A model generated the notes under the pieces. The model ran no database searches and had not been told where the DNA came from. It saw only the letters and a program-made list of their open reading frames with translations. A program made the position numbers and the translations under genes. From Branchiostoma floridae (Eukaryota; Chordata; Leptocardii; Amphioxiformes; Branchiostomatidae), in NCBI RefSeq assembly GCF_000003815.2, contig NC_049983.1, forward strand, positions 22,466,063 through 22,530,062: DNA of 64,000 bases. Direction: 5' to 3'. Positions 1-10,103 of the stretch are shown piece by piece (positions within the stretch are counted from its first letter, which is position 1; the number at the start of each line of letters is the position of its first letter).

Positions 1-88
1 ACGCCCCGTACTTGGACCACGGCCCCCAGCCACCGTCGATCGCCTTCAGCTTCGACCGCGTAGACACGCAGTCGCCCTGGAGACAGAA
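1..88 (-). CDS. ADAMTS-like metalloprotease, internal exon (partial)
   Basis: Partial exon cut off by the window edge. On the minus strand a pyrimidine-rich stretch and CAG acceptor (89-91) precede an open frame of 29 codons reading FCLQGDCVSTRSK, then IDGGWGPWSKYGA. The CxxGxCV segment followed by DGGWGxWS is the junction between the disintegrin-like domain and the first thrombospondin type-1 repeat of ADAMTS proteases, which are secreted extracellular-matrix enzymes. The expected next residues (CSRTCG) would lie off the window. The exact family member cannot be told from 29 residues; ADAMTS-like or papilin-type proteins are alternatives. No other exon of this gene is visible in the window, so upstream exons on this strand must lie beyond a long intron or be unrecognised. 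Confidence 0.8.
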
Positions 89-300
89 CTGTGGGGGGGA
101 AAGGGCAAAGTTCATCTGTTAACGCTATTGGTTAAGATGAAAAAAGTTTTTACAGGACAATATTCTTCAAGAACAGTTCAAATATTGTAATTGACTACTC
201 TCTGGGAATGCAATAGTCTTAAAGCCTGTTCCATTAATATATTAAATTATAATAAAATAATAAATCATTGTACTTGGTTATGTAAGTGTTTTTATGGACT

Positions 301-893
301 ATATCAACAAAATTGTTTAAAGTTTTGAAATGAGTCAAACATTCTTCTGGGTTAATGGCATTATCATCCTTCTGTTGAACATTATCTTCCTGTCACAGTG
401 ATTTGATTTCCCTCCAAGATTATATTTTTGTGGATTTTCCTTACTAAGTTTTCTGAGATTGTTTAATTGTATTTCTTTGAAGAGTCTTTTCTCTGTCTTG
501 ATTTTCTTCTTGTACAATTTCAGATTGCAGAAGTATACGTGGCGAACATCAAGTTTCCACAGGCACTTAGAAAACGGAGTGGCTAATTGTTTTATTTTGT
601 GTTTAAGAGATGCACATGAATGGTTGAACCATGGTTTACTTTTCTTCTTTCTTTTCTTGTTATTGTTGTGGGTAATTTTACGCAGACATTTATCAGCTAC
701 ATGTGTGATTATGTCAGAAAATTCTTTTACTGCATTGTCTACGTCACAAAATGACTTAGCAGTAAACTTTTGTAAGATTTTTTTTTATATCGGAGGATCC
801 TGTAATGCCTCTGTAAATTTGAGTTTGGAGTTATCATCCCAAATGTACTTAGTTGGTAATGGGTTTGTTGGGGCTTTAGCTTGTTTTACATAA
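301..893 (-). mobile_element. Decayed non-LTR retrotransposon (LINE) ORF2 fragment
   Basis: The minus strand reads, in several frames, like the linker between the endonuclease and reverse transcriptase of a LINE ORF2: KPWFNHSCASLKHKIKQLA, then NLKLYKKKIKTEKRLFKE and LRKLSKENPQKY, then in another frame INPEECLTHFKTLNNF. This basic, Trp/Tyr-studded pattern (KPWF, LYKKxxK, NPxKFW, HFKxLN) is typical of such linkers. Stops and frame changes show that it is dead. The fragment ends before the reverse transcriptase motifs. Its family differs from the intact LINE at 2131-6935. Confidence 0.6.
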
Positions 894-931
894 GGTGAAT
901 AGTTAGTTGAGATAGAGCATCAATTAAACAG

Positions 932-1107
932 TAGTCTGTTGGTTTAGTATTGTTTGTGATTGATTGAAAAACAAAGGAGCATTGGTCAAAACATTAGTCA
1001 TAATCCCTTACCACCCAAGCCACAAAGCACAACATTGGGAAGCAGTGAAATTTTCTTGCATACAGTCTGTTGGTTTAGTATTGTTTGTGAGTGATTGAAA
1101 AACAAGC
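932..1107. repeat. Pair of direct repeats, about 43 bp, 132 bp apart
   Basis: The segment starting AGTCTGTTGGTTTAGTATTG at about 932 recurs at about 1064 with one substitution, ending in GATTGAAAAACAA both times. It looks like a local tandem duplication. No coding content was seen between the copies. Confidence 0.7.
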
Positions 1108-2138
1108 TTGGCCTTTTCTGGCTGGGAAAGTTCGTCTTGTCATTGAAGGGAAACTTGAGAATTCTCACCTACCTGTATAGGCCCAATTTCTGACAAGAAA
1201 GACTTCAGACAGTGTAACGATCTCAATCGTTGAATTATTGAGAGAGTTTATTTTAGCAATAGAAGGGAGAGTTGAATCCAATGAGCTTTTATAAAACTTT
1301 AAAAGCTTTTATAAAAGCTCCTTGCTAGAAAAACCTCACGGCCCACTGAATAATATCAACATACGTGTGGCTTCTTTGCTGCGTGGGACACTTTACACTA
1401 CCACTGGCCGTTACGGTGAAAACGTCCTCTAATGGGTGAATTGTAGTGAAAGTACGGTTAAAATCGGTACTATGATTGTTCTGAGTCAAAGTCACCCCTT
1501 TTATGTTTACTTTGCAAGGGGTTAATTTTGAGCAATTATCACATATTTTGAGTAGATTATGCAAGGATGGGGTGAAATGCCAAGTGTTTACTTTGCACCA
1601 GAACACAATAGAAAATTCACCGTGTTTCACCCCGCTGAAATTAACACCTCCGGTGAAAGGTGTCATCGTACGGGCGCACGCAACTCCATAGACAAAGAAA
1701 CATACCATCGGTAGCTCGCCGCTTTCTAGCCGGTGCTGGGAGTGTAGAACGCCCGCCCAGTTCATCAGCACAAGCTGGGGAAATTTTACCGCTGTTGGTT
1801 GGTATTAGACCCTATCCACACTATTAAAAAAAATCAATCGAAAACCGTGGTGACATCGTGGGGAGTTTTGCTACCAGAGTGTTTCTTTTCCCGAAAAATG
1901 ACGGTAAAAAACTAAAACCAGCATGGCATGCATACAATGTCCTTGGGCATACCATACCATGAGGTACCGGACTGGGCTGGCGGTCATGCAGCTTCTACCC
2001 GGCCCGAATCATCCATGCAGGAAAATCTTCCAATAACTCATAGTTTTACAGCATGTGCAACACTAGGAAATAACGTTATATTCTACGTCTTTTTTAGATC
2101 CTCTGAGTAAGTTTTGTTGTTGTTGATAAAAGAGAGAT

Positions 2139-2152
2139 CCAAGATGGCGGCG
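2139..2152 (+). promoter_or_regulatory. YY1-like site at the LINE 5' end
   Basis: CCAAGATGGCGGCG matches the YY1 core (AAGATGGCGGC). In mammalian L1, a YY1 site at the extreme 5' end sets the transcription start. The position at the inferred element start suggests a similar internal promoter role, which is inference only. Confidence 0.4.
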
Positions 2153-2884
2153 AGTAGCAGGTTTTCAGAACAGCTCTCCAGGAATTGTCAAATTTAGTGT
2201 CCAATTTATCGTTTCTAGGTATCAAAAACTTCACAAGTTTAACAGAGAAGTAAACCAACGTTGGACTACAAGATTCCGAACGTCGACCGAGACAGGATTA
2301 CGAAGATACTCGTTGGATTACTGGTGGAAAATAAGAGGATTTCGGATTGAGTTCGAAAGCGTGCCCCCCTCCCCAGCTTTCGGCGTAGTGAGTTCAGAAC
2401 TCCGGAAGAAGTCTCTGAAGTGGAACGAAGATTCCGAACGTCACATTAGTTACAAGAAACCGTCCGGATTTTTCTTTCGTACTCGGAAAAACAAGAAAAG
2501 AGCAGACGGCAACCTTCGAGTGTCACGAGCGCCCCCCTCCCCACTGAGACTACATGAAGACGCAAGTCCAGACGCGCAACCATGTGGCCATAACGAAGTC
2601 GTAAGCTCAAAGACGGATTGGATTCAGCACCGACCACAGAGAGAACCGTCCACGGAGTTGACTCCCTACGACGAGGACAGAGGTTTTTTGTGCTTCCTTT
2701 TCTTCGGGGCGAACTTTGAATTTCAACAAGGCAACACGCAAGTTGGGAACCCCCCTCCCTGCCTGGAAATCTTCGGCATTCCACACGAGTTACATCACAC
2801 ACGAGCGGTCATTCTGTCCTTGATCTGAGGGATAACAAACAAGAAGAAACAAGGCATTTCATCTTCCACCAAAAAAAAAAAAAA

Positions 2885-3937
2885 ATGGCGGAAGGTGCCA
2901 AGAACGACCCCAGCAGGACGAAGCTGCGAAGCTCAAATGTGAGTACAAATATACCTGAACTTAACGGAAAAAAACAAACAGTGTCTAGCAGCAAGAAAAG
3001 CTCTGACAGAGATAATGTACATAAATCTAGCGAAGTATACAACTGTGGCGACTGTGGCAGATTAGTCAAAGACACAGATAAGGCAGTAGAGTGCGAAATC
3101 TGTGTCATATGGTTCCATGCAAGATGTGCCAAAGTTTCTGACAGTTTATACCAAGTTATCACAGAGGAGCCTGACAACTGTCACTGGTTTTGCCAATACT
3201 GTAAACGTGGAGCAAAGAAACTGTATCTAAGTGTGGTAGCACTGACAAGTGAAATTCAAAGCATACATGAGAAACTAGACACTGTCACACAAGAGCTAAC
3301 AGAGGTCAAGTCAGGAATAGAAAAACAAACACAGCAGTTAAGAAGCAAGGACAATATATTGGAAACGAGAATACAGAACTTAGAAGAATTAAGTCAAAAG
3401 GGAATACCCCCACAGCAGATCGAGCTTGGCAACCTCACAGAGGATGAACTGCTAGAGAAGATTGTAAATGCAACAACAGACAAAGTAACCAGATCGGTAA
3501 CAGAAGAAGTAAACCAGAAATTGAGCGAGAAAGAGGACCAGGAAGCAAGAAAATTAAACCTCATTGTTCACAATCTACCCGAAACTGGTTCCAAGCAAGG
3601 AGACATAGATAGTGTTACAGAGCTCTTCCAAGAAGAATTCAGGCTGAAAATGAATGTTGTGAACGCACAGAGGATGGGCCGACCCAACAACGATAACACA
3701 AGACTAGTAAAGGTAACCATGAACAATGTAAGTGACAAAAAGCAGATCTTGGCCTTAGCCAAAGACCTACGAGAAAGTACACATGCAGTCCACAGTAAGA
3801 TATACATTAGACCCGACCTAACCAAGCTACAACTAGAAGAGTCAAAAAACCTGAGAGAAACCTTGAAGACCCAGCGAGAAAAGGAACCAGACAAAAGATG
3901 GATGATAAGAAGAGGAAGGGTGGTAGAAATCAAGTAA
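2885..3937 (+). CDS. LINE ORF1 protein with PHD-type zinc finger
   Basis: 350 aa nucleic-acid-binding ORF1 of the LINE. A Cys/His-rich PHD-like finger runs from about residue 54 to 107 (YNCGDCGRL, VECEICVIWFHARC, CHWFCQYCKRG). A Gln/Glu-rich coiled coil follows at about 110-175, and then a region beginning ARKLNLIVHNLPE that resembles the RRM-type core of L1 ORF1 proteins. PHD fingers in ORF1 are known from CR1-clade elements. It probably coats the element RNA and helps form the ribonucleoprotein. The start follows an A-rich stretch (ATG at 2885). The stop overlaps the start of ORF2 by 40 nt, in a different frame, which suggests coupled reinitiation. No internal stops. Confidence 0.88.
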   Translation: MAEGAKNDPSRTKLRSSNVSTNIPELNGKKQTVSSSKKSSDRDNVHKSSEVYNCGDCGRLVKDTDKAVECEICVIWFHARCAKVSDSLYQVITEEPDNCHWFCQYCKRGAKKLYLSVVALTSEIQSIHEKLDTVTQELTEVKSGIEKQTQQLRSKDNILETRIQNLEELSQKGIPPQQIELGNLTEDELLEKIVNATTDKVTRSVTEEVNQKLSEKEDQEARKLNLIVHNLPETGSKQGDIDSVTELFQEEFRLKMNVVNAQRMGRPNNDNTRLVKVTMNNVSDKKQILALAKDLRESTHAVHSKIYIRPDLTKLQLEESKNLRETLKTQREKEPDKRWMIRRGRVVEIK

Positions 3938-6858
3938 AGAAATGTGATATCCACGATTTACAAGTTCTATACACCAATGTTGACAATTCACTTCTGAGTA
4001 AATATGACGAACTATGTACTCTACTGGCGAACAAACATTACGATATTATATCACTTGTCGAAATCAAACCCAAACAAGGGCAAACTCCCGATACAGCTGT
4101 GATGCAGATAAAAGGCTATGATTTGTTCATAGGGGACCTAATGGCACAAGATACAAGAGGCACATGTGTATATGTGAATTCCAAGTTTTCCGCCAAGCAA
4201 GTGAAGCCACCTGTGGTGTTTCCAGATAGTACATGGGTAGTAATCAATGGTAAAGAAGACACATGTGTACTTATTGGAACTATCTACAGGTCCGGCACTC
4301 CGGGTCTAGCAATCACACGAGACCCAGCGCTGCACGAGATGCTGAAATGGGCTTCAAATATGAACACAACACATCTGCTTATTATGGGGGACTTCAATCA
4401 CCCAAGCATTGCATGGACCCCAGAACCGCACATGTGGACAACACACAGAGACAGTACCGACAATCCGGCATCTCGTTTTGTTGAGTGCATACGCGATAAC
4501 TACCTACAACAGCACGTGACAGAGCCAACGAGATTTAGAGGGGACCATACTCCTACACTTGATGATCTAATACTTACTAACGAACCAGGGATGGTGGAAC
4601 AACTATTGCACGAGGATCCACTAGGCGCTAGCGATCACGTGAAACTGGTGTTCAGAGCCAGGTTTGCGACGGCTCCCCCTGTGAACGACAGGAAACAGCT
4701 GAACTATGAAAAAGCTGACTACAGCAAGATGAAAGAGAACATGGACTTAGACTGGACAAAAGTACTAGAAGGCATGACGACACAGGAGGCCTTCAACACA
4801 CTGCAAGAGAAAGTAATGAAGGTGGTAGAAGAGAATGTACCGACGAAGAGAACGGGAAATACAACAAAGAAAAGCAAACCGAAGTGGATGACACATGAGG
4901 CTCAACGTAAAGCCAGAAAGAAATTCCATGCATGGTTAAGGTACCTCAACACGAAAAGCAAGGAAGACTGGAAAACTTACAAAGAATGTAGAAATGCCGC
5001 AACACATGCTGCAAGACAAGCACGTAGAGACTTTGAACGATCACTCGCCAAGGAAGCTAAGACAAATAACAAAGCTTTTTGGAGTTATGTGAACTCCCGC
5101 AGATCAGTAAAATCACAGGTGGGTGACTTGAAGGACACGAAGGGTAACTTTGCTACCAAAGACAAGGACAAAGCAGAAATACTAAATGATCAGTACCATA
5201 AGACCTTCACACGCGAGATCTACGACAACATGCCAGTATTCGATCCCAAACCTCTACAGACTCCGGTCCTGGACAAAATAGAAGTCACTGAGGAAATGGT
5301 TATGGACCAATTATCCCAGCTGCGTCCGGACAAGTCCCCAGGTAATGACGGACTTCACCCGAGAATTCTTAGAGAACTGTCACACGAAATTGTGGTCCCA
5401 CTAACCAAGGTTTATCAACTCAGCTTAAGTAATGCAGTACTTCCAGAGCAGTGGACGGAAGCAAGTATCACTCCTATCTTCAAAAAGGGTGAGAAGTCAG
5501 ACCCAGCAAACTACCGCCCCGTCTCGCTAACGTCAGTGCCCTGCAAGATGCTGGAAAGAATAATTTCAGATAAGGTGATTGAACACATGAGGATAAACAA
5601 TTTCACATGTGAGCAACAGCACGGTTTTTCCAAGGGGAAATCAACAGTGACTAACCTACTCGAGGCACTTGACGTGTGGACCGAAGCCTTAAGTCACGGA
5701 CTACAAGTGGATGTTATATTTTTAGACTATGCTAAGGCTTTTGACACGGTCCCACACGAAAGGCTCCTTAGAAAGGTCGAATCCTTTGGCATTAGAGGAA
5801 AGCTGTTAGAGTGGGTACGAGGCTTCCTAACCCAACGAAGACAAAGAGTCTCGGTAAACGGAGCTACATCGTCCTGGAAGAGGGTAGAAAGCGGAGTCCC
5901 ACAAGGGAGTGTACTGGGTCCCTTACTATTCATGATTTTCGTGAGCGATATACCGGACACACTGCAGAACTTTGTATCTCTCTTTGCGGATGACACAAAG
6001 ATCTATGCAACCGTCGAGGACTGCGCAAGAGAAGGTCATACGACCTGCCTTCAGGCCGATCTAGACCAACTACAAGAATGGTCGAGAAAAATGCAGATGA
6101 GATTCCACCCTGATAAGTGTAAGCCGATGCACCTTGGGAAGGGTAATCCCGGACACAAATACACAATGATCAAGACAGACGGATCAGTACATACCCTACA
6201 GTGTACAACGGAAGAGAAAGACCTAGGAGTACTCATAGACAGTAAGCTGAGCTTCAGCAGTCATGTACAGAACCAGGTCAACAAAGCCAACAAGGTGCTC
6301 GGTGCTATAAGACACACTTTCAAATATCTGGACATAGACTCATTTGTGTTGCTGTACAAAAGCCTGATACGTCCCCACCTAGAGTATGCAACGGTCATTT
6401 GGGATCCAAAAACAAAGAGAGACAAAGACATGGTGGAGAGGGTACAGAGAAGAGCTACAAAGCTGGTTCCTTCAATCTCCCACCTTCCCTACGCACAGAG
6501 ACTAAGGGCTCTGGGACTACCCACACTTCTCTTCAGAAGGAAAAGAGCAGACATAATTCTTCTCTACAAGATAACACATGGGTTAGTCACATGCAGAACC
6601 AGTAACCACTGCAACCTCTGTAGCAGAGCTATGCTCACGCCTAGCCTGGCAACCTCCACAAGAGGCCACTCGTACAAGTACCAGATACAGTGCTCCAAGG
6701 GTCTAAGGGCCAATTTTTACCCAGCAAGAGTGATACCCATGTGGAATAAGCTCTCCGAACAGACGGTGACCAGCAAATCAGTGAACTTGTTCAAATCAAG
6801 GTTGTCGGCTGAGTGGAACACACACAAGGACCTGTACGAATACGAGTTCTCCTACTGA
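3898..6858 (+). CDS. LINE ORF2: AP-type endonuclease and reverse transcriptase
   Basis: 986 aa, uninterrupted. The N-terminal third is an exonuclease/endonuclease/phosphatase domain: the catalytic Glu lies in SLVEIKPK, then GDFNHPSIAW and the terminal LGASDHVKL. The reverse transcriptase follows: PDKSPGNDGLHPRIL, FKKGEKSDPANYRPVSL, VDVIFLDYAKAFDTVPHE, SGVPQGSVLGPLLF, and the catalytic FADD at residues 696-699. A C-terminal thumb and Cys-containing region follows (CRTSNHCNLC). The domain order is that of the CR1/jockey group: target-site nicking and primed reverse transcription. The annotated start overlaps the ORF1 end; the true start could be a later Met. All catalytic motifs appear intact. 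Confidence 0.92.
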   Translation: MDDKKRKGGRNQVKKCDIHDLQVLYTNVDNSLLSKYDELCTLLANKHYDIISLVEIKPKQGQTPDTAVMQIKGYDLFIGDLMAQDTRGTCVYVNSKFSAKQVKPPVVFPDSTWVVINGKEDTCVLIGTIYRSGTPGLAITRDPALHEMLKWASNMNTTHLLIMGDFNHPSIAWTPEPHMWTTHRDSTDNPASRFVECIRDNYLQQHVTEPTRFRGDHTPTLDDLILTNEPGMVEQLLHEDPLGASDHVKLVFRARFATAPPVNDRKQLNYEKADYSKMKENMDLDWTKVLEGMTTQEAFNTLQEKVMKVVEENVPTKRTGNTTKKSKPKWMTHEAQRKARKKFHAWLRYLNTKSKEDWKTYKECRNAATHAARQARRDFERSLAKEAKTNNKAFWSYVNSRRSVKSQVGDLKDTKGNFATKDKDKAEILNDQYHKTFTREIYDNMPVFDPKPLQTPVLDKIEVTEEMVMDQLSQLRPDKSPGNDGLHPRILRELSHEIVVPLTKVYQLSLSNAVLPEQWTEASITPIFKKGEKSDPANYRPVSLTSVPCKMLERIISDKVIEHMRINNFTCEQQHGFSKGKSTVTNLLEALDVWTEALSHGLQVDVIFLDYAKAFDTVPHERLLRKVESFGIRGKLLEWVRGFLTQRRQRVSVNGATSSWKRVESGVPQGSVLGPLLFMIFVSDIPDTLQNFVSLFADDTKIYATVEDCAREGHTTCLQADLDQLQEWSRKMQMRFHPDKCKPMHLGKGNPGHKYTMIKTDGSVHTLQCTTEEKDLGVLIDSKLSFSSHVQNQVNKANKVLGAIRHTFKYLDIDSFVLLYKSLIRPHLEYATVIWDPKTKRDKDMVERVQRRATKLVPSISHLPYAQRLRALGLPTLLFRRKRADIILLYKITHGLVTCRTSNHCNLCSRAMLTPSLATSTRGHSYKYQIQCSKGLRANFYPARVIPMWNKLSEQTVTSKSVNLFKSRLSAEWNTHKDLYEYEFSY

Positions 6859-8106
6859 ACCAGTAGGTTGCAGTGAAGAAAGAACGAAGGAAGGAAGGAA
6901 GGAAGGTAGGAGAGAAGGAAGGAAGGAAGGAAGACCAGATGCTACAGCCCCGCAGTTTAACTATGTACAGCCTCATTACTCTAACGGGTACCTACTGGCT
7001 GTCGCTCAAGGTGAATACTCAAGGTGAATTGTCGGGAGCCGTAATTTTCCGTGGCCGTATCTTGACATTCCCAGCTTAAATTCTCCCATAAATGCGGATA
7101 TAAATGCATACTTTCTCGAAAGACTATTGTAATTGTGTATTTCTTTACGAGAATATTGCAATGTAATTGTGGAATATAGCGTTTTTGTGCGTAGAAATGT
7201 AGCATTTTTCATACAAAGAAATTTTGTTTGACGCGCGGGTGGGCGCAAGGCATCATGGGGCAGCAAAGAAAGAATTCTGCAGCTTGACCAATCAGAGCGC
7301 AGATCATAGAGGGGAACCCCCTACAGCCGTAGGATCAACCAATCAGAGGTGCGTATTCCGGTCACGTGCACGTCTTGCAGACGCTGAGCGGGCGTCATGG
7401 CGGTCGGAGTCGATTTAGCGCCGTATTTGACTGGTAAAACGCCCGGACACGATGTTTTATCATGTTTTAAAATGTCTTTTATAAGTTTATTAGACGCGCT
7501 TAGATGTCTGAGCTCTCGATACAAAAGAGGGTTAGTTTCCTTGTCAGATACAAGTCCTGTCATGGCGCTCTCGATTTCAGAATGAAAAATTAATTACTTG
7601 CAACAAGGAGGTGCTTGCAAGCACGCGGCAAATCAAACTTTGGTTCCGACCCATAAATATGTGACTGGGTCGCAAGCGTAAAAAAATCCTGGAACTAGGC
7701 GGGCAGTCTTCAGTCCCAGTGCCGTTACAGATAGCGCCGAGCTGTAACCGTTAAAATTTGCCCGGCGTGCGGAGGGAGCGTAAAAAATCCCCGGCTTGCG
7801 CTGAGGAACTGGGCGGGCAGTCTTCTGTCCCAGTGCCGTAGACTGGACCGTCGGCGCCGGGCACGTCGCTAGCGCTCGTGAAACAACGCACACAATAACG
7901 TAATTGCTGTTTGTTTTACTAGGGGTGAAACCTTCATTTCACCATGTTTTACTCTTTTGTCACGTAGGTGCAAGATTCGCTTTCACCCCTCCATATTTAC
8001 ATGGGAACAATGCGAATCCGGGTGACACATTTTCACCGTAGTTCACCGTGTTTCACCAACATTCACCCATTATAGGACGTTTTCACCGTAACGGCCAGTG
8101 GTAGTG

Positions 8107-8656
8107 TTAGTGATCATGGGACCCCGGGACTAAATGGGCAGCCATAAGCATATCGTTAGTTTATTTACGCATTTTGATCGCAAGGTATACTAGTGCCCAA
8201 AATTTTAATAGCATATAACGACAAGAATGGTGTCGCTTATATCTTTTCGATGATAAAACTGTCCTAATTAGTCTACCATCGATATTTCAAAACAGGGCTA
8301 ATCTGGTACACATATTGAATTCCTAATTTACCATATTGTTCGCTACTTTTGAGTAACATATGTCTGCATATTAAGAGGGAATTTCGTTTGTGAACAAAAA
8401 TCTTCAGCATGTGACTGAAAACAAAGGAACAAAATGGCACCCAAGCTATCCCATCAGTCATTGCGGTAGTGGGTGGTATTAAAGATTTGAGTGATTTTTA
8501 TGTATGTGTATGTAAGTTTTAAATTTTAGAAATGATTCCGGCCATGCAATTCATCAAGCCTCTGTTAAATCCATCCCTGTGGAGAGACTAAAAATTAAAA
8601 AATTTGATGACATAGAGATCATTAATTAACCTAAGTAGTAAAATCCAAGACTGTAT
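8107..8656. other. Non-coding stretch, nothing recognised
   Basis: AT-rich sequence between the CACTA-type element and the satellite array. No exon, repeat or RNA gene was recognised. Confidence 0.5.
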
Positions 8657-9744
8657 CGATGAATCCCACGGCCGATCGCCAGTATAAGGGACGGAAGTGG
8701 CGTTGGATTCATCAGTAGATCGATGAATCCCACGGCCGATCGCCAGTATTAGGGACGGAAGTGGCGTTGGATTCATCAGTAGATCGATGAATCCCACGGC
8801 CGATCGCCAGTATTAGGGACGGAAGTGGCGTTGGATTCATCAGTAGATCGATGAATCTCACGGCCGATCGCCAGTATAAGGGACGGAAGTGGCGTTGGAT
8901 TCATCAGTAGATCGATGAATCCCACGGCCGATCGCCAGTATTAGGGACGGAAGTGGCGTTGGATTTATCAGTAGATCGATGAATCTCACGGCCGATCGCC
9001 AGTATAAGGGACGGAAGTGGCGTTGGATTCATCAGTAGATCGATGAATCCCACGGCCGATCGCCAGTATTAGGGACGGAAGTGGCGTTGGATTCATCAGT
9101 AGATCGATGAATCTCACGGCCGATCGCCAGTATAAGGGGCGGAAGTGGCGTTGGATTCATCAGTAGATCGATGAATCTCACGGCCGATCGCCAGTATAAG
9201 GGACGGAAGTGGCGTTGGGTTCATCAGTAGATCGATGAATCCCACGGCCGATCGCCAGTATAAGGGACGGAAGTGGCGTTGGATTCATCAGTAGATCGAT
9301 GAATCCCACGGCCGATCGCCAGTATAAGGGACGGAAGTGGCGTTGGATTCATCAGTAGATCGATGAATCCCACGGCCGATCGCCAGTATAAGGGACGGAA
9401 GTGGCGTTGGGTTCATCAGTAGATCGATGAATCTCACGGCCGATCGCCAGTATTAGGGACGGAAGTGGCGTTGGATTCATCAGTAGATCGATGAATCTCA
9501 CGGCCGATCCCCAGTATAAGGGACGGAAGTGGCGTTGGATTCATCAGTAGATCGATGAATCCCACGGCCGATCGCCAGTATAAGGGACGGAAGTGGCGTT
9601 GGATTCATCAGTAGATCGATGAATCTCACGGCCAATCGCCAGTATAAGGGGCGGAAGTGGCGTTGGATTCATCAGTAGATCGATGAATCCCACGGCCGAT
9701 CGCCAGTATAAGGGACGGAAGTGGCGTTGGATTCATCAGTAGAT
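8657..9744. repeat. Satellite array: 17 units of exactly 64 bp
   Basis: The unit start CGATGAATC recurs at exact 64-bp steps from 8657 through 9745, giving 17 complete units with no indels and only a few recurrent substitutions (C/T in AATCYCACGG, TAAG/TTAG in CCAGTATWAGGGACGG). Unit boundaries carry the inverted repeat GGATTCATC-8 bp-GATGAATCC, and each unit also contains CGGCCGATCG. The units are contiguous with no spacers, so this is a minisatellite and not a CRISPR array. The very high identity points to recent homogenisation. Confidence 0.95.
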
Positions 9745-9864
9745 CGATGAATCTCACAGCACTATTGATGATTCCACAGCTGTGGAATTCATCATCTGAT
9801 GAATATCACAGCTGTGGAATTCATCATCTAAGTGATGAATATCACAGCTGTGGAATTCATCAAT
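9745..9864. repeat. Three near-perfect palindromes at the satellite edge
   Basis: After the last 64-bp unit, three copies of a 27-28 bp palindrome (9767-9793, 9798-9825, 9834-9861) centre on CACAGCTGTG and are bounded by GATGAAT and ATTCATC. They reuse the GATGAATC/GATTCATC arms of the satellite, so they look related by descent or by a shared hairpin-driven mechanism. Confidence 0.85.
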
Positions 9865-10103
9865 CCACGGTCTTCAGATATAGCTCTCAGATGTCAGTTG
9901 CATTTTGGCTCCATTTTGGAGATGGAGCCAGCCAGGGTAAGATGTCTGCTTGTCTCTCTGTGTGTAAACTTGATCTATAAAAACTCCAAGACAGTTTTGA
10001 AGTTAATGGTAATGAAGATTATGGTAAAAATGAAAAGGAGATGCTGTGAAGATTATAGCAAAACATAAAGGTAGGAAAATTTAGCAAAAAAGTAAGTTAC
10101 TTC

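Larger units (their letters stand above)
2131..6935 (+). mobile_element. Full-length two-ORF LINE (CR1/jockey-like)
   Basis: A GC-rich 5' leader of about 750 bp precedes ORF1 (2885-3937) and ORF2 (3898-6858), and the element ends in a short 3' tail of GAAG/GGAA tandem repeats (6875-6932). Simple-repeat tails rather than poly(A) are typical of CR1/L2-like elements. The proposed 5' end lies near 2131-2140, where CCAAGATGGCGGCG (2139-2152) resembles the YY1 site found at the start of mammalian L1 leaders. Three C6TCCC-type tracts sit in the leader (about 2364, 2531, 2750). No clear target duplication could be seen, so the ends are approximate. Both ORFs are open, so the copy may be recent. Confidence 0.85.
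1396..8106. mobile_element. CACTA/EnSpm-type DNA transposon (non-autonomous remnant) carrying a nested LINE
   Basis: The 5' end begins CACTACCACTGGCCGTTACG at 1396 and the 3' end is its reverse complement, finishing GGTAGTG at 8106. The two termini match over about 46 bp with one mismatch. Both flanks carry TTA (1393-1395 and 8107-8109), a 3-bp target duplication. CACTA termini and 3-bp duplications are the hallmark of the EnSpm/CACTA superfamily. Many GGTGAA/TTCACC subterminal repeats lie at 1415-1660 and 7920-8060, as expected for transposase-binding subterminal repeats. No CACTA transposase frame is visible. The interior between about 2131 and 6935 is an inserted LINE, leaving roughly 1.9 kb of host element. 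A degenerate direct repeat of about 100 bp lies at 7682-7840 (shared core GGGCAGTCTTC). Confidence 0.75.

Noticed and set aside
459-893. 144-codon plus-strand frame
   Set aside because: Antisense of a LINE ORF2 fragment that reads convincingly on the minus strand.
1325-1771. 148-codon minus-strand frame at the CACTA terminus
   Set aside because: Spans the inverted terminus and subterminal repeats; no domain.
2313-2828. 171-codon frame in the LINE leader
   Set aside because: No domain; an antisense frame over the same stretch is also open. Better explained as GC-rich 5' leader.
8657-9744. CRISPR-like array
   Set aside because: Units are contiguous 64-mers without spacers and the genome is eukaryotic.
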